From: Pseudomonas bijieensis
GTDB lineage: Bacteria > Pseudomonadota > Gammaproteobacteria > Pseudomonadales > Pseudomonadaceae
Direction of reading: 5' to 3'
Length of the DNA stretch: 64,000 bases
NCBI RefSeq assembly: GCF_013347965.1
Contig: NZ_CP048810.1
Span: 1,302,001 to 1,366,000, forward strand
In this document: one piece after another, positions 8,543 to 18,000 of the stretch
Numbering within the stretch: the first letter of the stretch is position 1
How the letters are laid out: each line of letters opens with the position of its first letter
Program-made: the position numbers and the translations under genes
The notes under the pieces: model-generated
Seen by the model: the letters and a program-made list of their open reading frames with translations, nothing else
What the model was told of the DNA's origin: nothing
The model's database searches: none

Positions 8543-9033
8543 GCAATCTGGATCAATTGCAGCCGCTGATGGCACCGCCCCCCATTGGTTTCTGGCCGCC
8601 CGCGCCAGGCTGGTGGTTGCTGCTGGTGGTATTGCCGTTGCTGGGTCTGGGGCTGTGGCAATTGCGCCGGTTCATTCCGACCCAGCGCACCACCGTCCGT
8701 AGCGAACAACCCCTGGACCCGGTGCGCCTGGCCGCCCTGGCCGAACTCGCCCGGCTGCCCAAGCCCTACGACGGCGCACCGGCCGGTGCCTGGCTGCAAC
8801 AGCTCAACGGACTGCTCAAGCGCCTGTGTCGCAACCATTATCCCTACAGCCAGAGCCACACCCTCAACGGGCGTAAATGGCTGGCCTTCCTGGATAACCG
8901 TTGCCCGGCCGCCGGCCTGACGCGCTGGATGGTACTGGTGGAAGGCGCCTACAAGCCCGAATGCAAGCTCGATGACAAAGCCATCGCCGGCCTGACCCAG
9001 GCGGTCGAAATCTGGATCCGCAAACATGTTTGA
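8539..9033 (+). CDS. DUF4381 domain-containing membrane protein
   Basis: A 164-residue protein with one strong membrane segment at about residues 22-42 (PGWWLLLVVLPLLGLGLWQL) and a soluble C-terminal domain containing RLPKPYDGAPAGAWLQQLNG, as in DUF4381 proteins of MoxR-Bat operons. ATGA overlaps the DUF58 stop, and its own end overlaps batA by 8 bases. The function is unknown; its location suggests a membrane anchor within the MoxR-Bat complex. Confidence 0.85.
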   Translation: MSNLDQLQPLMAPPPIGFWPPAPGWWLLLVVLPLLGLGLWQLRRFIPTQRTTVRSEQPLDPVRLAALAELARLPKPYDGAPAGAWLQQLNGLLKRLCRNHYPYSQSHTLNGRKWLAFLDNRCPAAGLTRWMVLVEGAYKPECKLDDKAIAGLTQAVEIWIRKHV

Positions 9034-10105
9034 GTTCGCCTGGCCGTGGGTGTTCGCCCTGTTGCCGCTGCCCTGGCTGATGCGCCTGGTGCTGCCGGCG
9101 GCCGACAGTGGCGAGCCGGCGCTCAAGGTCAGCTTCCTTGGGGACCTGGAAGGCCTGGTGGGCCGTCGAGCCCGGGCCAATCTGCCGACCTGGCGGCAAC
9201 AGGCGCCCTTTATCCTGCTTTGGCTGCTGTTGCTGATCGCCGCGGCACGACCGCAGTGGCTGGGGGAGCCGTTGCCCATTGCCGCCAGCGGCCGTGATCT
9301 GTTGGTGGCGGTGGATGTCTCGGGCTCCATGGACTTTCCCGACATGCAGTGGAAAGACGAAGAAGTCAGTCGCCTCGCGCTGGTCCAGCATATGCTCGGG
9401 GACTTTCTCGAAGGGCGCGAAGGTGACCGGGTCGGCCTGATCCTGTTCGGCAGCCAGGCCTACTTGCAGGCACCGCTGACTTTCGACCGGCGCACCGTGC
9501 GCCATTGGCTCGATGAGGCGCGCATCGGCATTGCCGGCAAGAATACCGCCATCGGCGACGCCATTGGCCTGGCCCTCAAGCGCCTGCGCCAGCGGCCGGC
9601 CCACAGTCGCGTACTGATCCTGGTTACCGACGGTGCCAACAACGGCGGCGAAATCGATCCGCTGACCGCCGCGCGTCTGGCCGCCGATGAAGGCGTGAAA
9701 ATCTACCCGATCGGCATCGGTGCCGACCCGGAACAAAGCGGCACGGCAGGCTTTCTCGGTGTCAACCCGAGCCTGGACCTCGACGAAGCGACCCTCAAGG
9801 ACATTGCCCAGGCTACCGGCGGCCGCTATTTTCGGGCCCAGGACGGTGAGCAATTGTTGGCGATCAAGACCACCCTCGACCAGCTCGAACCGGTGACCCA
9901 GCAACCGACCCAGGCCCGCCCGGCCCTGGCGCTGTATCACTGGCCCCTGGCCGTGGCCCTGCTGCTGAGCATGTTGCTGGTGGCCCGGGCGCGCTGGCCG
10001 GACAATCCGTTGCAGCGCCTGTTCAACCAGCCGCTGTTCCAGCCGGCCCAACACACCGAGTGGCGCCAGCGGCTCAAGCGCCTGCGCTTGCGGAGGCGTC
10101 GATGA
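9026..10105 (+). CDS. batA: BatA-like von Willebrand factor A domain membrane protein
   Basis: A 359-residue protein with a membrane segment at the N-terminus (WVFALLPLPWLMRLVL) and another before the VWA domain (FILLWLLLLIAAA). The intact MIDAS motif is DVSGSMDFPD (near residue 97), with LVTDGANNGGE as the later metal-site loop. A C-terminal hydrophobic helix follows (WPLAVALLLSMLLVA). The VWA domain would bind divalent metal and a protein ligand on the periplasmic side. It overlaps both neighbours by 4-8 bases. Confidence 0.9.
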   Translation: MFEFAWPWVFALLPLPWLMRLVLPAADSGEPALKVSFLGDLEGLVGRRARANLPTWRQQAPFILLWLLLLIAAARPQWLGEPLPIAASGRDLLVAVDVSGSMDFPDMQWKDEEVSRLALVQHMLGDFLEGREGDRVGLILFGSQAYLQAPLTFDRRTVRHWLDEARIGIAGKNTAIGDAIGLALKRLRQRPAHSRVLILVTDGANNGGEIDPLTAARLAADEGVKIYPIGIGADPEQSGTAGFLGVNPSLDLDEATLKDIAQATGGRYFRAQDGEQLLAIKTTLDQLEPVTQQPTQARPALALYHWPLAVALLLSMLLVARARWPDNPLQRLFNQPLFQPAQHTEWRQRLKRLRLRRRR

Positions 10106-11838
10106 TCGCCCTCTGGCCACACTGGCTGCGCCCCTGGTTCGTGTTGCTGCTGCCGTTGCTGGGCTGGTTGCTCTGGCAACTGTGGCATCGACAGAAACGG
10201 GTGGGCCGCTGGCAGATGATCCTGCCGCCGGCCTTCCATGCCGTGCTGCTCAGCGGTGGCAGCGGCCGTGAAAGCCGGTTGCCATGGATTGCCCTGGGCC
10301 TGGGTTGGCTGTTGATCGTGCTGGCGTTGCTGGGGCCGAGCTGGGCGCGGGTCGAACAGACCAGCCAGAAACCCGCCGACCCGCTGGTGGTGGTACTGGA
10401 ACTGACCCCGGAAATGCTCGCCACCGATGTCCCGCCCACGCGCCTGGAACAAGCCCGGCGCAAGGTCCTGGACCTGCTGCACAACCGCAGCGATGCCCAG
10501 ACCGCGATCATCGTCTATGCCGGCAGCGCCCACACGCTGGTGCCGCTGTCCGACGACCTGTCCACCAGCGCCAACCTGCTCGAAGCCCTCGCCCCGTCGA
10601 TCATGCCCCAAGGCGGTCATCGTGCCGACCTGGCGGTCCACAAGGCCATGGCCCTGCTAGATCAGGGTGAGCTCGGCCACGGCCGGATCCTGCTGATCGG
10701 CTCGTCGCTGAACGAGCAGGAACGTGCAGGCATTCGCCAGGTACTGGATGGTTCCGCCACCCAATGGCTGATGCTGGGTATCGGTACCCGGGAAGGCGCA
10801 CCGGTGGCCCAGGAAGATGGCAGTTACCTCAAGGATGCCCAGGGTGCGATCCTGGTGCCACGGTTGGACAGCCCGGCCCTCAAGGCCTTCGCCAACGAGT
10901 TGGACGGCCGCTACCGGCCGGCGCGGCTGGACGATAGCGACCTGCGTGGCCTGGGCCTGCTGGACGGTCCTCGCCACCTGCGCAGCGATGGGCAAACGTT
11001 GCGCCTGGACACCTGGGCCGACCAGGGCTATTGGCTGCTCCTGCCCCTGTTGCTGCTAGCCGCCTGCGCCGGGCGGCGAGGCTGGCTGTTCTGCCTGCCG
11101 TTGCTGTTCGTGTTGCCGCAGACTGGCCACGCCTTCGAATTCCAGGACCTGTGGTTGCGCGCCGACCAACAGGGCCAGCACTTACTCAAGCAAAAACGCC
11201 CCGCCGAGGCCGCCGCGCATTTCGAGGACAGCCAGTGGCAAGGTGTTGCCCTGTACGAAGCTGGCCAATACAGCGAAGCCGCCCGGCGCTTCGCCGAAGG
11301 CAACGACGCCCGCGCGCACTACAATCGTGGCAACGCCCTGGCCCGCAGCGGTGAACTGGAAGCAGCGCTGGATGCCTATGAGCAAGCCCTGGAGTTGCAG
11401 CCCGACCTGCGCCCTGCCCAGACCAACAGGGCTCTGGTGCAGAGCCTGTTGAACGAGCAGGCACCGCCGGCGCAAGAACCCAAGCCCGACGAAAGCAAGG
11501 AACCGGGCCCCGCCGAGCAAGCGCCGGATGCCGATTCACCCAGCCAGTCTTCCGAACCGGGGCAGCCCTCCTCCGAGGCAACCGCGACGCCGGACGAATC
11601 CCAGCCCCCGCGAACGGCACAACCGCCCACCGCCCAGGATGTACCGGGCAGCGAGCTACCGGACGAGCAGACCACCACCCCGCCGCTGCGCCCCGCCGCC
11701 GGCCAGCGCAATGAAGAAGAACAACGCCAGGCCCTGGAACAATGGCTGCGCCAGATCCCGGACAATCCTGGCGAGCTGCTCAGGCGTAAATTCTGGTATG
11801 AACAGCAAAGCCATCAGGCCCAGGGAAAAACCCCATGA
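10102..11838 (+). CDS. batB: BatB/BatC-like VWA and TPR fusion protein
   Basis: A 578-residue protein starting at the ATG preceded by GGAGG six bases upstream. Two N-terminal membrane helices precede a VWA domain whose MIDAS is degenerate: LELTPEMLATD where DxSxS is expected. After a third hydrophobic stretch near residues 312-345 come TPR units (AAHFEDSQWQGVALYEAGQY, AHYNRGNALARSGELEAALD) and a long Pro/Glu/Gln-rich low-complexity tail. It therefore joins the BatB and BatC functions of other bacteria. The altered MIDAS may prevent metal binding and leave this subunit structural. Confidence 0.85.
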   Translation: MIALWPHWLRPWFVLLLPLLGWLLWQLWHRQKRVGRWQMILPPAFHAVLLSGGSGRESRLPWIALGLGWLLIVLALLGPSWARVEQTSQKPADPLVVVLELTPEMLATDVPPTRLEQARRKVLDLLHNRSDAQTAIIVYAGSAHTLVPLSDDLSTSANLLEALAPSIMPQGGHRADLAVHKAMALLDQGELGHGRILLIGSSLNEQERAGIRQVLDGSATQWLMLGIGTREGAPVAQEDGSYLKDAQGAILVPRLDSPALKAFANELDGRYRPARLDDSDLRGLGLLDGPRHLRSDGQTLRLDTWADQGYWLLLPLLLLAACAGRRGWLFCLPLLFVLPQTGHAFEFQDLWLRADQQGQHLLKQKRPAEAAAHFEDSQWQGVALYEAGQYSEAARRFAEGNDARAHYNRGNALARSGELEAALDAYEQALELQPDLRPAQTNRALVQSLLNEQAPPAQEPKPDESKEPGPAEQAPDADSPSQSSEPGQPSSEATATPDESQPPRTAQPPTAQDVPGSELPDEQTTTPPLRPAAGQRNEEEQRQALEQWLRQIPDNPGELLRRKFWYEQQSHQAQGKTP

Positions 11839-13472
11839 CCCGCTTCACCGCCTACCTACTCATCTTGCTGCTCTGGGCCTCTGGAACCCAGGCTGCACAG
11901 CTGACTGCCAGTGTCGATCGCAGCCGCCTGAACTCCGGGGAAACGGTGGAACTGACCCTGGAATCCAACGATGCCACGTTGTTCGGCAAACCCGACCTCG
12001 GCCCGCTCCAGGCCCTGTTCGACGTGCGCGGCACCCGCCAGGTCAACCAGTTGACGACCCTCGACGGTGAGAACCGCGCCACCACCCGCTGGATCATTAC
12101 CCTGCTGCCACGCCAGAGCGGCACCGTGATCATTCCCCCGCTGCAACTGGGCGAGGTGACCAGCCAGCCGATCACCTTGCAAGTGATCGAAAGCGAAACC
12201 CGCAACGCATCGGGGACCCTGGCGCCGGTGTTCATCGAGGCCAGTCTCGACCAGACCCACGTGTACGTGCAGGCCCAGGCGATCCTGACCCTGCGCATCT
12301 ACCATTCGGTGTCGCTGTACGACGACAGCAGCCTGACGCCGTTGCACATCCCCGATGCTCGCACCGAACAACTGGGCGAATCGCGCACTTATGAAAAGGT
12401 CATCAACGATGTGCGCCACGGCGTGATCGAACTGCGCTACGGCATCTACCCGCAGCGCAGCGGTGAACTGACGATTCCGGCCCAGACCTTCAGCGCCACC
12501 CTGGTCGAGCCGGTGGCCCAGGACGCGGTGCCTTCGGGGCCGAAACCCGGCCAACTGATGCGCGTCAGTTCCGAGCAACTGCGGCTGACCGTCAACCCCA
12601 AGCCCGCCAGCTACCCAGCCGATGTGCCCTGGCTGCCAGCACGCAGTCTGTCCTTGAGCGAGAGCTGGAGCCCCGAACCGACTCACAGCCAGGTCGGCGA
12701 TTCCCTGACCCGCAGCCTGACCCTGGAAGCCGAAGGCCTGGCCAGTGCCCAGTTGCCGCCCCTCCCGGCCACCGAGATCAATGGCTTGCGGCGCTATCCG
12801 GACCAGCCGGTACTCAGCAGCCGCAGCAGTGAACGCGGGCTGGTGGGCAGCCGCGAAGACCGCGAGGCGCTGGTGCCCAACCGCAGCGGCACCATCGAAT
12901 TGCCACCGGTGGAAGTGGTCTGGTGGAACACCCTGGAAGACCACCTGGACCGCACCAGCCTGCCGGCGCGGACCCTGCAAGTGGCGAACAACCCAAACCT
13001 GATGGTGGATACGCCGGCGGGTACGGCGCAGATCGTGACGACGGTCGACAGCGAGACCCTGTGGTATTGGCAACTGAGCACTTTCATCCTGGCTTGCACG
13101 ACACTGCTCGGCTTTGGCTTGTGGTGGCGCGCCCGTTGGCAACCGGCCATCCTGCGCTCGACCCAGGCCGGGCCGAGCCCGCGCACTCTGCTGGACGACC
13201 TCAAGCGCGCCTGCCTGGCCAACGATCCACACGCCACCCGCCAGGCCCTGGACGCCTGGGCCCGGCAGCAACCGGAAACCCTGGCCGACATGGCCGCGCG
13301 GTTCGTGCCGTTGTCCGACGCCCTCGACGGCCTCAACGGCGCGCTCTACAGCGAAACCGGCCAGCATTGGCAAGGCGAAGACCTGTGGCGGGCCATTCGC
13401 ACCATCCCGCCCACCGAAGGGGCGCTGGATTCGGCCGGTGATTCGGGATTGCCGCCGCTTTATCCTAAATAA
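11835..13472 (+). CDS. batD: BatD-like periplasmic protein
   Basis: A 545-residue protein with an N-terminal signal peptide (FTAYLLILLLWASGTQA, cleavage near residue 20). A long beta-rich periplasmic region follows, containing QLTASVDRSRLNSGETVELT, typical of BatD/oxygen-tolerance proteins. One membrane helix (WQLSTFILACTTLLGFGLWW) precedes a cytoplasmic helical tail. It is the last gene of the operon, overlapping batB by 4 bases. Bat proteins were first linked to aerotolerance in Bacteroides; in Pseudomonas they are thought to act in envelope stress, which is inference here. Confidence 0.88.
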   Translation: MTRFTAYLLILLLWASGTQAAQLTASVDRSRLNSGETVELTLESNDATLFGKPDLGPLQALFDVRGTRQVNQLTTLDGENRATTRWIITLLPRQSGTVIIPPLQLGEVTSQPITLQVIESETRNASGTLAPVFIEASLDQTHVYVQAQAILTLRIYHSVSLYDDSSLTPLHIPDARTEQLGESRTYEKVINDVRHGVIELRYGIYPQRSGELTIPAQTFSATLVEPVAQDAVPSGPKPGQLMRVSSEQLRLTVNPKPASYPADVPWLPARSLSLSESWSPEPTHSQVGDSLTRSLTLEAEGLASAQLPPLPATEINGLRRYPDQPVLSSRSSERGLVGSREDREALVPNRSGTIELPPVEVVWWNTLEDHLDRTSLPARTLQVANNPNLMVDTPAGTAQIVTTVDSETLWYWQLSTFILACTTLLGFGLWWRARWQPAILRSTQAGPSPRTLLDDLKRACLANDPHATRQALDAWARQQPETLADMAARFVPLSDALDGLNGALYSETGQHWQGEDLWRAIRTIPPTEGALDSAGDSGLPPLYPK

Positions 13473-13488
13473 ACCGCTCCTTTTTTGT

Positions 13489-13551
13489 AGCTTTCGAGCT
13501 TTTGAGCTTTCGAGCTTTTGAGCTTTTGAGCTTTTGAGCTTTTGAGCTTTT
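13489..13551. repeat. Eight-base tandem repeat (GAGCTTTT)n beside a REP doublet
   Basis: About eight copies of GAGCTTTT run head to tail, with GAGCTTTC variants in the first and third units. The array ends exactly where the REP arm GTGGCGAGG begins at 13552. It lies between batD and sbcD. The pattern suggests replication slippage or duplication at the edge of a REP element. Confidence 0.9.
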
Positions 13552-13641
13552 GTGGCGAGGGAGCTTGCTCCCGCTCGATTGCGCAGCAATCGCAAAACAA
13601 GGGCCGCTGCGCAGCCCAGCGGGAGCAAGCTCCCTCGCCAC
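13552..13641. repeat. REP doublet, GTGGCGAGGGAGC type
   Basis: The left arm starts at 13552 and the complementary right arm ends at 13641, with a short GC-rich centre. It is the same family as at 5592, and sits between the tandem repeat and sbcD. Confidence 0.9.
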
Positions 13642-13767
13642 AGGATTGCGCTGCAGCAGATACCTCGAAGTTGAACAAGTCCTCCCCCCCCAGTTTCCCA
13701 GTAAACTCTGCTTCTTTTAGCCGCCCTCCTCTTCACCGCGGCCATCATCTGTTTCCTGGAGTTTACC

Positions 13768-15012
13768 TTGCGTCTGTTTCACACCTCCGACTGGCACCTG
13801 GGGCAAAACCTGCACGGCCAGGAGCGCGATTTCGAACACGCCTGTTTCCTCGACTGGCTGCTGCGTCAGCTGACCCACGAAAAACCCGACGTACTGCTGA
13901 TCGCCGGGGATATCTTCGACACCGTCAACCCACCGGTCAAAGCCCAGGAGCGGCTGTACGATTTCATCGTCAGCGCCCATGAACAAAACGCCAACCTGAC
14001 CATCGTGATGATCGCCGGCAACCATGACTCCGGCTCGCGGATCGAGTTGCCGGCGCCGCTGATGCGCCGCTTGCGCACCCACGCCCTGGGCCGGGTGTTG
14101 TGGCTGGACGACGGTCAATTGGATGTCGAGCGCCTGCTGCTGCCATTGCCCGACGCCAAGGGCAAGGTCAAGGCGTGGTGCCTGGCCCTGCCGTTCCTGC
14201 GGCCCGCCGAAGTCACCGGCGCGCAACTGGGTGACGACTACCTGCGCGGTATCGGCCAGGTCCATGAATGGCTGATCGCCGCCGCCAACAGCAAGCGCAA
14301 GAAAGGCCAGGCCCTGATCGCCATCAGTCACGCACACATGGCCGGCGGTTCGGTGTCCGAGGATTCCGAACGCAGCCTGATCATCGGCAACGCCGAGGCC
14401 CTGCCCGCCAGCCTGTTCGGCCCCACCATCAGCTACGTCGCCCTCGGCCACTTGCACAAGCCGCAGAAGGTCAACGGTGAAGAACGGATCCGCTACAGTG
14501 GCTCGCCGATCCCGCTGTCATTCTCGGAGATCGGCTATCAGCATCAGATCCTCGACATCACCCTGGACGGCGACACCCTGGTCAAGGTCGAGCCACGCCT
14601 GATTCCCCGGGCCGTCAACCTGCAACGCCTGGGTCCGGCACCGCTGGCCGAGATCCTGGCGCAGCTCAAGGACCTGCCCGACATCGACCTGCTAGCCGAC
14701 ATCCATCGTCAACCCTGGCTGGAAGTGCGGGTGCGCCTCGACGAACCGCAACCCGACCTGCGTCACCAGGTTGAAACCGCGTTGCAAGGCAAGGCCGTAC
14801 GCCTGGTACGGATCGCTGCCGAATACGCCGGCAACGGTGGCACCGGCAGTGCCGATGACGGCGGCGCGCTGGTGGAGCTGGATCAGCTCAGCCCGCAGGA
14901 GCTGTTCAGCCGCGCCTGGCTGGACACCTACGGCAACGAAGTGGACGAACAGACCCTCAAGGATTTTGCCGTGCTGTTGCAAGACGTGCAGATGGAGAGC
15001 GAGCAACCATGA
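13768..15012 (+). CDS. sbcD: Exonuclease subunit SbcD
   Basis: A 414-residue Mre11-type nuclease subunit. The phosphoesterase motifs are all present: TSDWHLG (residues 6-12), GDIFDT, GNHDSGSR, SHAHMAGG and LGHLHKPQ, supplying the metal ligands. Translation begins at TTG, with TGGAG seven bases upstream; the residues RLFHTSDWHLG fit the family N-terminus. The stop overlaps sbcC by 4 bases. With SbcC it cleaves DNA hairpins and processes protein-blocked ends, and limits long palindromes. Confidence 0.95.
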   Translation: MRLFHTSDWHLGQNLHGQERDFEHACFLDWLLRQLTHEKPDVLLIAGDIFDTVNPPVKAQERLYDFIVSAHEQNANLTIVMIAGNHDSGSRIELPAPLMRRLRTHALGRVLWLDDGQLDVERLLLPLPDAKGKVKAWCLALPFLRPAEVTGAQLGDDYLRGIGQVHEWLIAAANSKRKKGQALIAISHAHMAGGSVSEDSERSLIIGNAEALPASLFGPTISYVALGHLHKPQKVNGEERIRYSGSPIPLSFSEIGYQHQILDITLDGDTLVKVEPRLIPRAVNLQRLGPAPLAEILAQLKDLPDIDLLADIHRQPWLEVRVRLDEPQPDLRHQVETALQGKAVRLVRIAAEYAGNGGTGSADDGGALVELDQLSPQELFSRAWLDTYGNEVDEQTLKDFAVLLQDVQMESEQP

Positions 15013-18000
15013 AGATTCTCGCGATCCGCCTCAAGAACCTGGCGTCCCTGGCCGGGCCTTTTGAAATCGATTTCACCGCCGAACCCTTGGCCAGCGCCGG
15101 CCTGTTCGCCATCACCGGCCCCACCGGTGCCGGCAAGAGCACCCTGCTCGACGCCTTGTGCCTGGCGCTGTTCGGCGCCGTGCCACGTCTCAATAACACC
15201 GGACGCGACGCCAAGGTGCCGGACGTCGATGGCGAAATCGCCACAGGCGACCCGCGCACGCTATTGCGCCGTGGTACCGGCGATGGTTATGCCGAAGTGG
15301 ATTTTCGCGGCATCGACGGGCGCCGCTATCGGGCCCGCTGGGAAGCCAATCGCGCCCGGGAAAAGGCCGGTGGCAAGTTGCAAGCCAGCCGCCAGAGCCT
15401 GCGGGACCTGGACAACGATCAACTGCTGGCGAGCCAGAAAGGCGAGTACAAGGCCCAGCTCGAAGCCGCCCTGGGCCTGAATTTCGAACAGTTCACCCGC
15501 GCCGTGCTGCTGGCCCAGAGCGAGTTCAGCGCGTTCCTCAAGGCCGATGACAACGATCGCAGCGAACTGCTGGAAAAACTCACCGACACCGCCCTGTACA
15601 CCCGCCTCGGCCGCCGTGCCTTCGACAAGGCCAAGCAAGCCAAGGAAACCCACAAGCAGTTGCAGGACCAGGCTACCGGCGTGACACCGCTGGCCCCGGA
15701 GGCCCGGGCCGAGCTGGACCAGCGCTTCAACGACGCCCAGCAACAACTCAAGGCCCAACAGGCACAACTCAAGCAGTTGGAGTTGCAACACACCTGGCTC
15801 AAGGACCTGCGCCAGTTGCAGGACGAACAGACCAGCGCCGCCGAGCAGCTGCAACAGGCCCAGGTCGATTGGGATGCGCTGGCCGACGAACGCCTGAAAT
15901 TGACGCGCCTGGAACAACTGGCGCCCCAGCGGCATCAGTTCATTCGTCAGACGGAACTGACCCGCCAGCTCGAACCGTTGGCGGTGCAGATCCAGCAACT
16001 CACCCAGCAGCAGATCGACTTGCAGGCACAGCAGACCACGCTGGAGAAGGACCTGGCCAATGCGCAACTGGCACTGACCACCGCTCGCCAGCACAGCAGC
16101 GACAGCGCGCCGTTGCTGCGTCAGGCCTTCGACGAGCAAAGTACCCTCACCCGCCTCGCCAGGGACGTCAGCCAGAGCGCCGAGCGCCAGGAACAGGCGC
16201 AACAAGCTTGCAGCGAAGGCCAACGCACGATTGACAGCCTGCTCGAACAGCAAAGGCTGGTGGCCGAGCGCTTGCAGCGGATCGCCGGCGAACTTGAACA
16301 AAGCACGCACCTGGCACCGCTGAGCGATGCCTGGAACGCCTATCGCGATCGCCTCCAACAACTGATGCTGATCGGCAATCGCTTGAACAAGGGCCAGGCC
16401 GAACTCACCGCCCTGGAACAAAGCGCCGCGCGCGCCTTCGAGGCGCTGGCAAACCAGCGACAAAACCTCGAAGTGCTCTATAAAGAAGCCGGCGCTGAAC
16501 CGGAAGCGGTGGCCGAACAGATCCAGTTGCTCGGCAACCTGCTGCAAGACAACCGCAAGCAACTACGCGCCTTCGAAGACCTGACCCGGTTGTGGGCCAG
16601 TCAGCAAGAGTTGGACAAACGCGGGGCCGAGCTTGAGCAGCGCCAGCAACGAGCGCTGCAGGAACGTGACCGGCTGGTGCGTGAAGGCGGCGAAGCCAAG
16701 GCCGAACTGACCATTGCCGAACAGACCCTGACCGTCACCCGGGAACTGCTGGAGCGTCAGCGCCTGGCCCGCAGTGAAAGCGTCGAGCAACTGCGCGCGC
16801 AGTTGCAGGACGAGCAACCGTGCCCGGTGTGCGGCAGCGTCGAGCATCCTTACCATCAGCCCGAAGCCCTGCTGCAAAGCCTCGGGCGCTTCGATGAAAC
16901 CGAAGAGGCCAACGCCCGCAAGGTCGTCGACCTGCTCAATGAAAAAGTCATCGACCTGCGGGCCCAATACAGTGGCGTCATCGCCCAACTCAAGGAGCTC
17001 AAGCAGCAGCAGGAACAACTCGCCGCCCAGCAACAAAGCCTGGCGCCCAGCCTTGAAGCCCACCCGCTGTCGACGCAATTGCTGGCCCAGGATTCGAACA
17101 AACGCGACGCCTGGCTGGCGCAGCAGAACAGCCAGTTGCACCAGCACATCAACCAGGACGAACAACGGCAAACCGCCCTGCTGACCCTGCAACAGGACGC
17201 CGCGCGCCTGGCGCAGCAACTGCGCAATGCCGAAACGGCCAGCCAGCAGGCATCACAGCAACTGAGCAATCAGCAGCAGGAACTGGCCCGTGATCGCCAG
17301 CGCCTGGACGATGAATTGCATCACTTCAGCGCTTTGTTGCCAGCAGACACGTTGCAAGCCTTGCGCACCGAGCCCGCCGCCACCTTCATGCAGCTCGATC
17401 AGCAAATCGCCCAACGCCTGGAGCAATTGGAACAGCAGCGTGACGAATTCGGCGAACAACTCCAGCGTCAGCAAACCCTGGAGAAGGAACAGGACCGCCA
17501 GCAGACCCGCGTGCAGCAATTGGAATCGGCGCAGCAGCAATTCAAGGCCCTGACCGAACAACATCACGCTTGCCAGGAAAAACTCACACACCTGCTGGGC
17601 TCATACGCCAGCGCCGAACAGTGGCAGCAACAACTCGATCAGGCCCTGGAACAGGCTCGTCTTGGCGAAGCAGCGGCCAATCAACAGCTGCAGCAATTGC
17701 GCAACAACCTCGTGCAACTGGCCGCCGAACTCAAGGCCCGGCAGGAACAGGCCCAGTCCCTGGACAGCGAACTCCAGGCCCTGGCAACGGGCATCGCGCA
17801 ATGGCGCACGACCCATCCCGAACTGGACGACGCCTCCCTCGAGGCCCTGCTCAGCCTCGACGAACAGCACGTCAGCCAGTTGCGCCAACGCTTGCTCAAC
17901 AGCGAGAAAGCCATCGAACAGGCCCGCGTACTGCTCACCGAACGCGAGCAGCGCCTGCAAAACCACCAGGCCCAGCACAACGGCAACCTGGCGCCCGAAC

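Noticed and set aside
13552-13641. A CRISPR-like or IS-end interpretation of the paired repeats
   Set aside because: Arms occur in inverted pairs at scattered gene ends without regular spacers or a transposase, which fits REP doublets.
11856-13748. A 630-codon minus-strand frame opposite batD
   Set aside because: It is a shadow of batD, and it also runs through the tandem repeat and REP doublet.
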